From: Hoplostethus atlanticus
Lineage: Eukaryota; Chordata; Actinopteri; Trachichthyiformes; Trachichthyidae
Assembly: GCA_034670405.1 (NCBI GenBank)
Contig: JAXDDX010000012.1
Location: forward strand, 3,379,001-3,443,000
Reading direction: 5' to 3'
DNA length: 64,000 bases
Shown here: positions 14,331 through 24,492 of the stretch, piece by piece
Layout: the number at the start of each line of letters is the position of its first letter
How positions within the stretch are numbered: the first letter of the stretch is position 1
Made by a program: the position numbers and the translations under genes
Notes under the pieces: generated by a model
Databases searched by the model: none
What the model saw: only the letters and a program-made list of their open reading frames with translations
What the model was told of the DNA's origin: nothing

Positions 14331-14715
14331 AAGAAAAAACATAACAGTAGAAAAAATAGCACAAAATCAGTGGAAAAAGCAGAAATCGACGAGGAAAGCA
14401 GAGGAGTCCCCGCACTGTGCTATAATTACTGGTGCCAAGATTTTAAATGGCACGTTTTCAAACCTAATGGTATGCATTAGTTCAGGTCCTACAAGGGAAC
14501 AGTGAGAGCAATATGTCTGTGGTTGCCTAGCCTCGACATCACGTCTCTGCCTGCCACGCTCCGTACTTGCTAGGCTAAGCTGAATTAATAATTGGCTCGG
14601 CTAGCCAGGTCTGCCAGAGTTAATTGAGCATCAAAGAGAAGCCATAGCCAGAGTACAGATCATCTTGATTTCCCCGGGCGAAAAATGTAGCCTAGAGTTG
14701 GCTTATGCATGTATG

Positions 14716-14900
14716 AGTGAGTGTGTAAGTGTGCATGTGTGTGTTCATCTGTGTGTGTGCGGGTGTTGTTGTGTCTTTGTGAGCGTGTGTCTCTGTGTAG
14801 GTGTGTGTTTCTTTATGCGTGGGGGGTATGTGTACCTTAATGTGTGTGTGTGTTTTTCTTCATGTGCGCTTTATCTGCATGTGTGTGTGTGTGTGTGAGC
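14716..14900 (+). repeat. Degenerate GT-rich repeat
   Basis: Many short (GT)3-8 runs are separated by point changes, which suggests an old, decayed microsatellite or a cryptic minisatellite. Confidence 0.75.
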
Positions 14901-14947
14901 GACATGGGGAAAGAGGATGCGATGTTACTTCGGACACGTGGTGCAAT

Positions 14948-15066
14948 AGGGTGGCTGGGTGGTGGAGACTGTCTCGGAACCAGCAGGTCACAGGCTTGAT
15001 TCCTGCAACATGTCAAGGAAACATTAAACCCCTATCTTCTGCCCTGCACTCTGACCCCTCTCATGG
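14948..15066 (+). mobile_element. Diverged tRNA-derived SINE head
   Basis: The sequence starts AGGGTGGCTGGGTGGTGGAGAC. It has a B-box-like CAGGCTTGATTCCTGC, then a short body with AACATTAAACCCC. Length and box spacing fit the tRNA-like head of a SINE. It is diverged and family assignment is open. Confidence 0.5.
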
Positions 15067-15529
15067 AATACATACATGCATGTGAGTCTCAGAGGGTAAT
15101 TACACATTTTCTAATATGGCTATCCTAAACTGCTAAAAAGGATTTACTGCAAACATAAGGACCCCACTCTCTCAGATCGGAGAGATGCCACACAGGAGAA
15201 AATTGCAGAGCTGAAGCCAAACAGATAGAGAAAACAGCCATAATGACATGTTACCTGGCAGTAACAGCATATTGCTGTTTGCTTCCACTATAGTCTCTTT
15301 GTGCAGCAACATGACATTATCTATCTGACTGGTCAAGTGGGAAATAACATGTTGGATGGGATATGAACACCTGCGCCAGGATGTGTGTGAGTGTGTGTGC
15401 ATGCCTGTATGTGTGAGCGTGTTTGTGTTTTTTTCTCTGTTACACTTTTCGACAGCACACATCATTGTTTTCTCTGTCTAATGAACGGAAACTTTCAAAC
15501 CCATAAATGTCATGCACAATACATGTAAC

Positions 15530-15863
15530 TTAAAGCTGCACTAGGCAACTTTGAGCGTTTACCAACCCGGCCGGTGTGTGATCGCTGTATACCAAAGGAC
15601 ACCACAGAGACAAAGGATCTAACGTTGGTGAGTCCAGCTTTCTCTGGACAGAGCGCTCACTGCTGTTTTGATTCATCACTTCCTGTGGGCGGGGGAAGAG
15701 TATGTACCTGACACCAAAATGAAATGTGGGCAAATAGAGCAAATCTGCGGTGTCTCAGTAAGGCGGGATGGGATGCTCTTCTCTATTACAACCCCACTTT
15801 GTGCTCTCGGCTGATAAGACAGGTGTATTTTTTATCATAAAAATCCTGCCCAGTGCAGCTTTA
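15530..15863. mobile_element. MITE with TTAAAGCTGCACTAGG ends
   Basis: The left end TTAAAGCTGCACTAGGCA and right end TGCCCAGTGCAGCTTTA are inverted copies with one internal mismatch. TGTAAC flanks both sides (15524-15529 and 15864-15869), giving a likely target duplication of about 6 bp. The 334-bp element has no supported reading frame. The superfamily is not clear from the ends alone. Confidence 0.75.
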
Positions 15864-17100
15864 TGTAACCGTTCAAATGAGGTATTTTCCTTGTATATGG
15901 CCTCTGAAGAGGCTCCAAAAATATTATGTTAGGTCTTAAAGGCGGATTCTTCCCCTGTTCCCAAGCGAAACCCACCTCACTAGTAGCAGTGTCAGGGAAG
16001 TACCAGGACAGATTCAGAATGAGTTCAGGGGGGTCCAGTTTATCAATATTTTTGCTAAAAGGCACTGAAATCCTGGACCAGTTCAAAACATAGACAGTAC
16101 ATAATATACACAATACAACATATGTCAAGCTGTACACTGAACGTGTAATTCAATGAAGGTGGATATAGACATATCGTTCCCTTTTTCTTATAATCCATTA
16201 ACCCTAACTTAGAAATCTAGGCCTAATTGGACTGTCTGATTGGCATATTTTATATATTATCAGCAACTTTATAAATGACACCCAGTTATATCTTCTGAAT
16301 GATGAATGATGTTTTCTAATGAAATACAGAGAGATTTCACTTCAGCGGAACATTTTAAGTTAACCTGCTCCAATAATGCAGTCATTGTTGATGTTTAGAC
16401 TTTTTTATTATTATGAATTAAATTAATTATAATTGCTTGCACTAAATAACTATCTGAAAGAACCATTTTTAGAGCGATGGCTTCATTGGAGGACATCTTA
16501 TTCAGTATGGCATCTCCAGTTTGGGATGAACATTTGAATGGGATGGCTTTTGGTTTAACTACGTCTAGTGATTTGAAAAACTACATGCTAAAAGTTAAAC
16601 CGCTGCCTGGCTGTCTGATATTAGTTTCATAAGCAGTGAAGTGTTTGAGTGGAATGAGCATTGACTGTTTGATTCACCACTAAAAAAAAAATTTTTTCTG
16701 CAAGCTGTAGTTAATATTAGAAACTAATGAATGTCTCAAAATGTTTATCCTTTTTACAGTTGGAGAGGTTACTTCCTGCATCCTGCTGCTCCTAAAGAGT
16801 GAAGCAGCAATGATAGCTAAACTCCATTTCAGAAGGGCTAAAGACAGGAAATGATTTCTTCTGATATTAGTGTAAAATCATTTTCCATCTATTTAGGTGA
16901 ATTAAAATGTGAAAGTACTACATTTTGATTGTCTATTAGTTGATAATGAATAGGTTGATTGTACAGAGTATGACTTAACTTCTCCATTCATCAGCTTCTT
17001 TAAAAAACAACAAATTTGATTTACTTTTCTCATTCTTTTCAACACCTCTTGGGAATCCTTGATCTGCAACACACACTCACACACACGTGCACGCACGCGC

Positions 17101-17138
<38 letters not shown>

Positions 17139-18257
17139 GTGTCTCTATCCTAAAAGCTTTAGGGCAGTATAAATGCCATAGCAGATGGCTGTGGCCGGAT
17201 CAGCAGACAGCCCATCAGTGGCACACAGTGATCCTTATCATCCATGTAATGCTGTGGCTACTTCCACCTGTCAATCAAATGGCTCTCTCACATCTGTAGA
17301 AAATGATTTGATGGGAATGATGGGAAAGACACACATAGAGATAGCAGCCAGACGAATACGGCCCAATGGGTCAAGCCATCTTATATTATTGCCTTGATGT
17401 GTAGGGTTTATGTGTGTGGATATGTGCCTGTAGGAATCAATGGATGGGGAGAGAGAGAGAGAGAGAGAGAGGGGATGACAGGGAGGAGGCAACATGAGGG
17501 TAAGATGAGAAAGAGAAAGAATGGACATAATACACAACATGCTGACTACGAACTTGCAGCAACCACCTGTAGGAAGCAATCCACACAGTACGATAGCAGG
17601 AAAACGCTGAGTAGCTTAGCTGTCTTTTCAGCGTGACTACCCAAGAACAGCAGCTGAAATAATGTTTTGGCCATGGGGCATTTTAGTAGGTTGTTTATTG
17701 ATGTATGTTGACACTGAAAGCTACATCCACCGTGTAGCATCAGCTCCCGCTGTCCGCATTATTCTATTTCATTTCACAGTTCCTGAGCTAACAAAGGCAG
17801 GTTTTCTGTCTAGCTCCACATTGTGCTGTTCTGAGTGAAGCTCATGTGTCAGTGCAAGCTGTATGGATTCTATCACGATATTCAGTATTTTTATTTATGC
17901 CCAATGCTTCTCAAGGCATGCCTGGCTATACTGCATGTCTCCATACAAAATGTTTACAGGTTACTTACTTCTTTAGGGGATTTTCAGATCAAATTGGAAG
18001 ATGATCTCCTGTGGACTGATAAAAGCACAAATTCATTCAAGAATACAGAATGCCAAAGAAGAAGAAGAAGAAGGTTCATGTTTTATTTTTGTTATGTTGG
18101 TGTTGTCGGTGGTGGGCTATGAATTACAGTATATATCACAGACATCTGGGAGAGAAATTGCCTTCAAGTTAAGATTCACAAGTAAACATGTAGTAGGTGC
18201 TGGAGGTACTTGGCAATGTGTTCAAATTCATCAAGGCAGATGATGGGGAAGTAAAGC
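15864..18257. other. Candidate intron sequence
   Basis: The stretch holds a (CA)n tract at 17069-17136 and a short (GA)n near 17450-17471. Otherwise it is AT-rich and unique-looking with no exon. Confidence 0.5.
17069..17136 (+). repeat. (CA)n microsatellite with CG interruptions
   Basis: The CA repeat contains several CG and GT steps in its first half and a pure (CA) run in the second half. Confidence 0.9.
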
Positions 18258-18393
18258 ACCCTTTTTTTCTTTCTCCGCCCCCGCCATATTCTCTTATTTC
18301 CAGTGGACTCAGTGTCTTGCTCAAGGACACTTCAGCAGGCTGGATGCTCACTACACCACCTTGTTATCCATCCGGGATCGAATAGCCTCATAA
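18258..18393 (-). mobile_element. SINE copy, minus strand
   Basis: Read on the minus strand the copy has a GATCCCGGATGG head and then CTGAAGTGTCCTTGAGCAAG, matching the body of the plus-strand copy at 11144. The shared GTCCTTGAGCAAGACACTGA block is the main evidence. Confidence 0.6.
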
Positions 18394-18723
18394 ATTGCAT
18401 TTGATGTCACGTGTTCATTCTCTGTGATATTGATGGCAGGGGTATACTGTACACATCCCAACTGTAACCAGCCTCTAGAACTGCAAGCGCACATTAATTT
18501 CACTCATCTGTCTTCTGTGGGTTGCATCTGCTATGTATAATTCATCAAGCAACTCCTTGTTGATATCCGCATATAAATTAACTGAGATATTGTGCAGCTC
18601 ATGAATTTCCAATGCCGTATGTACACAGCGGCCCCACAGTACATCAACTCTGCTGTCTCTAGCTTGGCTTGTGAGAAATGGTGTAAAAAAAACATTTGGT
18701 ATTTTTGGAATCTTTTCAATTGC

Positions 18724-18850
18724 GAAATGGGTGAAAAGCTGGCCCACGGGCTTTCCGCAAAATGTTACAGACCTTTTTCGAAGCCAAGCCACCCCTCACT
18801 GTTGTCTGTACCAATTAGGACTGGAATCTGCTGGGTTTGCTGGAGATATG
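18724..18850 (+). repeat. Diverged direct repeat, copy 1
   Basis: The order GGGCTTTC, CTCACTGTTG, CCAATTAGGACTGGAATCTGCTG matches a second copy at 19250-19360 (GGCTTTTT, CTGACTGTTG, CCAATTAGGCTCGGAATCTGCTG). The two copies lie about 520 bp apart. The element class is unknown. A 105-codon minus-strand frame (18475-18792) overlaps copy 1 but has no recognisable domain. Confidence 0.55.
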
Positions 18851-19249
18851 CTGGATCTCAGTCGCAGAAAGAAAAAAAAAAAAGCAAGGATATCTGGGTG
18901 TGTCTGTGTCAATACTGTTGGGTTGTGCAGACTTCACTGAAGGCACTTTGACCACCGGCCTTTTAAGAAAAGATCAAAGATCAGAGGTTTGGTCTTTTTC
19001 ACCAACAACTGGCAGCAAACTGAGCAAAAGGGATCGATTAGGAAACTGGTCAGGCGTGGGTCACGGATAGTGCTCAGTTTGTTCACATTTAACAAGGAGA
19101 TGGTGACATGGTGTTTTCAAATTGCCGTCTGGCCATCAATTTGTTCTGTCAGTTATTTTATAATTACAATTAATTTCGTTTGGCTTATATACACGTGAAT
19201 GTGTTATATCTGCACTTGTTAGCTTACTATTGGGGAAGGCTTTCAGTTT

Positions 19250-19360
19250 GAAATAGGTGTGGCTCACAGGCTTTTTACAAACTGCTGCAGATACCCCTGA
19301 CTGTTGCTTAGGCCAATTAGGCTCGGAATCTGCTGCGTTTTGGAATGTGCCAGAGATTTT
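19250..19360 (+). repeat. Diverged direct repeat, copy 2
   Basis: This is the partner of 18724-18850, matching block by block with point changes. The pair may be old tandem duplicates or two parts of one decayed element. Confidence 0.55.
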
Positions 19361-19467
19361 GAGTGAAAGTCTTTATATCTCAGAGAGAGAATATTTGTTT
19401 CTTTAGGCCTTTGCAAAGGATTGAGAAAAAGGACTTGCAGATTCTCAGGACTACACAGAACCTGCAC

Positions 19468-19470
<3 letters not shown>

Positions 19471-19518
<48 letters not shown>

Positions 19519-19574
19519 TTCCTCTCTGTCACTCTCATCTCTCTCTTTTACCCTCTCTCTCTCTCTCTCTCTCT
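19471..19574 (+). repeat. Compound (CT)n-(CA)n-(CT)n microsatellite
   Basis: A pure CT run (19471-19500) is followed by CA (19501-19518) and, after a short gap, another CT run (about 19550-19574). Confidence 0.92.
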
Positions 19575-20198
19575 GTGGACTGCCGATAGACAAGACTACA
19601 CATATTCTAACCCAGCGAGAAACAATTGATTATATACGCCCTCGTTTCAACAGAAATCCACTTTGCAGCCAGGGAATCCTACACACACACACACACACAC
19701 ACACACAAAGAGTGCCAGAAAGCCAGAGGGGTTTGAGCTTGTAGGTCCTCACTGTACATACCAGTTTACTTATGTGATATGAACTAATTTGACCTGAACC
19801 GTAGACAAAATGATGGAAGATGGAAGTTTTTTTCATGTCAGTGTGTCTCTGCAAGGGAACTTCTAAGGTAGAGTGTTTATTCTACTGAAATGGATTATTT
19901 GCGTCTCTCCAGCAGAGAGACAAGATAATATTGATTTCACTGACAGTGTTTATGACATTTACCTGTTTATGCTTTTGTCTGTCTTGCCTGGAATAAATAT
20001 CGGGTGGTGCATGTTTTTGACCTTGAGTGTAGCATTCACTCAGCCTAGACTGTCCAACATCACAAAATAAACAGGGCTTAGAATAAGATGGAGATCAATG
20101 TAGGGATTGGTGAGGATTTAATAATAGTGTTATACTTGTTATACGTTCCCTGTAGGGGAATGTTACACTTCACAATCATTTCACTGCCCTCCGAGAAG

Positions 20199-20290
20199 GT
20201 CAGGGTCAGCAGGATGGTTGCTTACCAGCAAGGGGGCTTGAGCCCAGGTCCTCCAGTGGGAAAGACAGTACACTAGGCCACCCTGCCGCC
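20199..20290 (-). mobile_element. tRNA-derived SINE head, minus strand
   Basis: Read on the minus strand the copy begins GGCGGCAGGGTGGCCTAGTG. It continues with GGAGGACCTGGGCTCAAGCCCCC, a good B-box region. The same order (GGCAGCAGGGTG, then GGAGGACCTGAGATCAAGCCCCC) is found on the plus strand at 11144, so both are one family. Confidence 0.68.
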
Positions 20291-20772
20291 TCTTTGTTGC
20301 CGCTAATATTTTGGAAGTTGCGTGTATTTATGAAAAAAAATCAAACTTAAAAAAAGTTGCATTCATTTTTGTGCTGCTAGGGTTAAAAAAAAGGAACCCT
20401 GATTTCAACCTCTCATCCACTGATGCGTGACAAGTGTGTTGAACTGTTAAATAATGTGGGATCACTGGGTCTAATGAAACCAAAGGCAGAGTGATGTGTC
20501 CGACTTTGATCTTTTGGAAGTTTCTAGTCCGCCAGCACACCACTGTTAAACTGTTATGGCGGGGGATGAGCTGGGAGGGAAGGTTTTTAGATCCTGTTGA
20601 GTGTTTCAAAGCGTTTCATCATTTCCATGTCTTCCACCAGGATAGGATTGCAACGAACTCTGTTTTCAAATGAGTAACTTCCTCTCCCCCCCACTATGTG
20701 ATTAGTATAATTTTGAAGGGGCAGAGAAGTCAATTTTGTGCAGGAGTTGCAGGTATGTAGGACATGTGCACG

Positions 20773-20830
20773 TACACACACACACACACACACACATACA
20801 TTCACACATGTACACACACACACACACACA
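20773..20830 (+). repeat. (CA)n microsatellite pair
   Basis: Two CA runs are separated by TACATTCACACATG. Confidence 0.9.
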
Positions 20831-21077
20831 GGAACACACAAACATTTCTGTTTTGCATTCAGACTGGTCTGCAGTCATACTGTGATGAAAATTGAATTTC
20901 CATACTCTCATGGTTAGTCTACGGTGGCCCTAAGGTGCACAACACAACAACAACATAATGACATTAACCCAAAACACAACAGCATTAACAGAAACGAAAC
21001 ACTTCTGAAAACGCTGCATTTGAAAAAACAAACAAACATGTACAACATGCCAAAACGCAGCATTTCCAGTCATGCAC

Positions 21078-21338
21078 AACGGAAGTGCTCCGGGTCACTA
21101 GGGGCAGTGCCACGTGGAATTAGTTTGGTTTCAGACCAAAACGTAACCAAAACGTTACAGATACAATTAATTATAACATCAAATGCATTAAAGCAATCTT
21201 ACATTGAGGAGTTTCCGTTGGTTCAGATGATTAAATATCTAATTAGCTAAGGGATTTAAACCTGGCGAATGTCTGAATGAGCGAGAACGGGATCACAACC
21301 ACGTTGCACTGCCCCTAGTGGTCCGGAGCACTTCCGTT
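21078..21338. mobile_element. Inner inverted-repeat element nested in the foldback
   Basis: The left arm AACGGAAGTGCTCCGG and right arm CCGGAGCACTTCCGTT are inverted copies. The match continues imperfectly through CACTAGGGGCAGTGC and GCACTGCCCCTAGTG for about 38 bp. It is about 261 bp long. I see no clean target duplication, so it may be a nested MITE or the natural core of the larger foldback. Confidence 0.6.
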
Positions 21339-21357
21339 AACTAACTTGAAATGCTAC

Positions 21358-21926
21358 TGTGGCAGGGTGCCACATAACCGGGGTCCTTGACAGACAGAGA
21401 CATAGGCAGGGGAGAGTTAATGGGCCAGCAGGGCCGTTTTATTGTCCTACAATACCGCACACAATACCAACGGCCCGGGTCTTGACGGCAGCGCGCCGTC
21501 GGCGCCGTCTCCCTCCGCCGGCGCCCTCCTTCGGTCCCGGTGGGCCAGCCGCGGAGCCCCAAGGCTGCCCCAGCCTGCCAGGCTTCCAGGGGCGTCCTGC
21601 CCCAACCCCGACTGGTCAGCCCTTGCAGGTGGCTCCCGACTGCGTCCTCCGTGGACCTCCGCCGGACGCCGCGGCAGGAGACGGCCCGCACCCGCTCCGT
21701 CGTTCCCGCTGGCGCTGGCCCCCGTCTCTCCGCATCCACGCGCCAGCCTCTCACACTGGCGCGTCCCTCCCCACTCACACATTCACATACAGGTTAAAAA
21801 GGCCCCAGCTGCAATCAGTCCCAACTGGCTGCAGCTGGAACCGGATCCAGGAAAGAAGCAGTCCACTAACTCACCTCTCTCCTGGATCCAATTAAGCCTC
21901 CCCCACCCTCCCTCCAGTCCGCCACA
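21358..21926 (-). repeat. LTR (3' LTR in element orientation)
   Basis: This 569-bp copy is GC-rich and ends TGTGGC...GCCACA. The outer plus-strand end TGTGGCAGGGTGCCACA is itself a small hairpin. I count about two differences from the partner LTR: one base substitution in ACATTCACATACAGG and one extra C in the C run near its end. Confidence 0.93.
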
Positions 21927-22180
21927 TACCCCCACCGCCAAACTGAGGCTGGGGAGCCGTCCGGCCGAAGCCAACTCCCCCCCCCTCCCTCCCTCCCTCC
22001 CCCCCATTTGAGAGCGAAGAAGAAGGCGATGAAGGGTCCCGCCCGGAACGGCTCGGAGTCGGTGGGGCCAGGTGATGCTGCGAGGTGGTGAGGGAGGCGC
22101 CTTGCCATCACCGGCCGTCCCCTGGCAGCTGGTGTCGCCACGACGGCACGGCGATGGCGATGCTCTCCCGTCTCTGCCTG

Positions 22181-22202
22181 TCGATTCCCGGTCAGGGAAC
22201 CA
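22181..22202 (-). other. tRNA-Glu-type primer-binding site
   Basis: The plus strand reads TCGATTCCCGGTCAGGGAAC plus CA, which equals the T-arm and acceptor end of eukaryotic tRNA-Glu with CCA. A 2-bp spacer separates it from the LTR at 22205. This fixes the orientation of the element as minus. Confidence 0.85.
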
Positions 22203-22204
22203 AA

Positions 22205-22774
22205 TGTGGCAGGGTGCCACATAACCGGGGTCCTTGACAGACAGAGACATAGGCAGGGGAGAGTTAATGGGCCAGCAGGGCCGTTTTATTGTCCTACAAT
22301 ACCGCACACAATACCAACGGCCCGGGTCTTGACGGCAGCGCGCCGTCGGCGCCGTCTCCCTCCGCCGGCGCCCTCCTTCGGTCCCGGTGGGCCAGCCGCG
22401 GAGCCCCAAGGCTGCCCCAGCCTGCCAGGCTTCCAGGGGCGTCCTGCCCCAACCCCGACTGGTCAGCCCTTGCAGGTGGCTCCCGACTGCGTCCTCCGTG
22501 GACCTCCGCCGGACGCCGCGGCAGGAGACGGCCCGCACCCGCTCCGTCGTTCCCGCTGGCGCTGGCCCCCGTCTCTCCGCATCCACGCGCCAGCCTCTCA
22601 CACTGGCGCGTCCCTCCCCACTCACACATTCACACACAGGTTAAAAAGGCCCCAGCTGCAATCAGTCCCAACTGGCTGCAGCTGGAACCGGATCCAGGAA
22701 AGAAGCAGTCCACTAACTCACCTCTCTCCTGGATCCAATTAAGCCTCCCCCCACCCTCCCTCCAGTCCGCCACA
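22205..22774 (-). repeat. LTR (5' LTR in element orientation)
   Basis: This is the 570-bp partner of 21358-21926. It differs by about one substitution and one indel. It is followed by the right target duplication GCTAC. Confidence 0.93.
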
Positions 22775-23488
22775 GCTACGTTTTGGCAAATGTTTCCGTT
22801 AATGCTGTTGTGTTGTCATGTAATGTCGCAGTGTTGTACATGTTTGATTGTTTTTTCAAATGCATTGTTTTCAGAAATGTTTAGTTTCTGTTAATGCTGT
22901 TGTGTTGTGGGTTAATGTTATCATGCTGTCAGCTTTTGTTGCTTCGCTAATGCCGTTGTGTTGTGCACCTTAGGGCCACCGTAGTAGTCAGGCAGTTGTT
23001 ACTCCTTCTCCCATTATGGTACATTCACGCAGCACGATGCCAGAGCGAGAAGGGGTCTGCACCAGCTTCTCCAGGGGAGGCCCCCCACCCTCAGCCCCAA
23101 GCCCTTTCTAGGCTGACTGGTGGGGGAACTGGTGGGGGTCTCATGCACTACTTTGTGAAGCACAGGTCAGTGGGCTATCAGTGAGAGCCCAGGGTGCCAA
23201 CAAGGCCACCCAGTTGCAGAGAAACCATGGCAACTATTAGCCAGGTTGGTGTGGTTGCTATGGCAGCATATAGATCACTGGTCCACTGCTGGGATGGAGT
23301 GATATAATGGGCTGGTAGAGGGAGGGAATTAGGCTTTGCAGAACATGCCTCAAAGTACAACCAGAACAAGTATCAATTCTATTTGATCAATAATAGACTG
23401 AAATGGCAATGATGGATATTGGAGTGCAGGAGTGGTGAAGTGTAGATTAGAAGATACATACTTTCCTTACCACATTTACAAAAAACTA

Positions 23489-23552
23489 TATTCTATCTCT
23501 CTATCTCTCTCTCTATCTATCTATCTATCTATCTGTCTACTTCTATCTATTT
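23489..23552 (+). repeat. (CTAT)n / (CT)n tract
   Basis: CTATCTCT units pass into about six CTAT repeats and then degenerate. Confidence 0.88.
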
Positions 23553-23732
23553 TTCATATTCATCCATATTTATTTTCATGTTTATTTATTGATGTGAAAA
23601 ACAGGACGACCCTAGCGAGCTAGACCTCATTAAGCGTATGAGGAGGGAATTGATCCATCATTCAATGACTGGTTGGAGGGGAAATTTGAATTTGAAATTT
23701 GAATTTTATTAGTGGCAGCCGCTCATGCACAG

Positions 23733-23766
23733 TGGGGGGGGGGGGGGGTGGGGGGGTTGGGGGGGT
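23733..23766 (+). repeat. G-run cluster, quadruplex candidate
   Basis: A run of 16 or so G is followed by G7, then G2 and G7, separated by one or two T. This is a classical intramolecular quadruplex pattern. Exact run length may be unreliable. Confidence 0.85.
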
Positions 23767-24447
23767 ATGACAGAGGCAAGCAAATATAACAGCCTGTCCC
23801 ATGATTGCTTCATTCTAGGAGGCAGTACTCCAATCAGAGCAAAATCAGCCACGTTGTTACCGACTCTTGATTTGTCGCCGACACTACCGAGGTTTCCCAG
23901 GCTCTTTCACTTGAATGTGTAGGGTAGCGCCGGATCAAGGAAAGCATTAGATTGGTGTTGTGTGATTTATGGAAGGGTTAATCAGAGGAGTTTGACGCCA
24001 CAGTGTATCGATAGCCTGTGTTGCTACTTGTGTATTACTGCTTTGTCGCCCCACTGTGAACAGGACAACAAGGCAGGGAAAAAGCAATATCCATCTTCTA
24101 CTTGATATAAACCTTGCAAGCGCTTTCATTTAGAACTGTCCAATTATACTTCATGTTAATATAATTAACACCCTCCAGCCAATCACTACTGATTATTCTC
24201 CCAGGCGATGGTATATGGTACGATATAGTCTACACGGTAGGGGTTGGCTTGATTAACATCAAATTAGTGCGTGTTGTTAAATTCATCATGTTGTTGCATT
24301 AAATTTGAGCGTTCCTATTCATTGCTGTTGTTGTTTTTTACGACTGTGAGATGTTTGCCTGTAGTGGGCAGCGGTCATTCAGTCACACAGATTGAGTGAG
24401 GCAATGTGTGTATGATTGTGTGTATGAGAGTGTAATGCAGTATGGTT

Positions 24448-24450
<3 letters not shown>

Positions 24451-24491
<41 letters not shown>
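24451..24491 (+). repeat. (GA)n microsatellite
   Basis: A pure GA run of about 20 units. Confidence 0.95.

Positions 24492-24492
<1 letters not shown>

Larger units (their letters stand above)
13401..14947. other. Candidate intron sequence with purine-skewed and GT-rich parts
   Basis: A purine-rich tract occupies about 14020-14330 and an imperfect GT-rich segment 14716-14900. The open frames across these parts (Arg/Lys/Glu or Cys/Val rich) are composition artefacts. No exon is recognised. Confidence 0.5.
19575..20918. other. Candidate intron sequence
   Basis: The stretch holds a short (CA)n at 19681-19706, the SINE at 20199-20290 and a (CA)n pair at 20773-20830. No exon is seen. Confidence 0.5.
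21358..22774 (-). mobile_element. Miniature non-autonomous LTR retrotransposon (TRIM-like)
   Basis: Two near-identical direct repeats of 569 and 570 bp (21358-21926 and 22205-22774) flank only 278 bp of internal sequence. Each repeat starts TGTGGC and ends GCCACA on the plus strand. The target duplication GCTAC is perfect (21353-21357 and 22775-22779). On the minus strand, two bases after the first LTR, lies TGGTTCCCTGACCGGGAA. This is complementary to the known 3' end of tRNA-Glu plus CCA, so it is a good primer-binding site. The other internal edge is GGCGGTGGGGGTA, a short G-rich candidate polypurine tract. AATAAA occurs in the LTR on the minus strand (about 21434-21440). The internal part has no gag or pol frame, so mobilisation would need proteins from another element. 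The overlapping 178-284 codon frames are artefacts of GC-rich LTR sequence. Confidence 0.92.
20919..22984. mobile_element. Foldback/MITE element interrupted by an LTR element
   Basis: The left end CTACGGTGGCCCTAAGGTGC and right end GCACCTTAGGGCCACCGTAG are perfect inverted copies. Both continue into related subterminal repeats (AACACAACAGCATTAAC on the left, GTTAATGCTGTTGTGTT on the right). The flanks share TAGT (20915-20918 and 22985-22988), so the target duplication may be about 4 bp. Removing the LTR insertion and its duplication (about 1.42 kb) leaves an element of about 640 bp. The superfamily is not resolved and there is no coding capacity. It is older than the LTR element inside it. 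Confidence 0.75.

Noticed and set aside
18475-18792. 105-codon minus-strand frame as a gene or transposase
   Set aside because: No catalytic or DNA-binding motif; it overlaps a diverged repeat copy.
21359-22894. Several 85-284 codon Pro/Arg/Ala-rich frames in the GC-rich block
   Set aside because: They fall inside the LTRs on both strands, recur because the LTRs are duplicated, and show no gag, protease, reverse transcriptase or integrase motif.
24350-24380. MFA... start as the missing first coding exon of ctnnd2 (also at 37530)
   Set aside because: The following residues do not match the known MFARK-type start and no donor is suitably placed.
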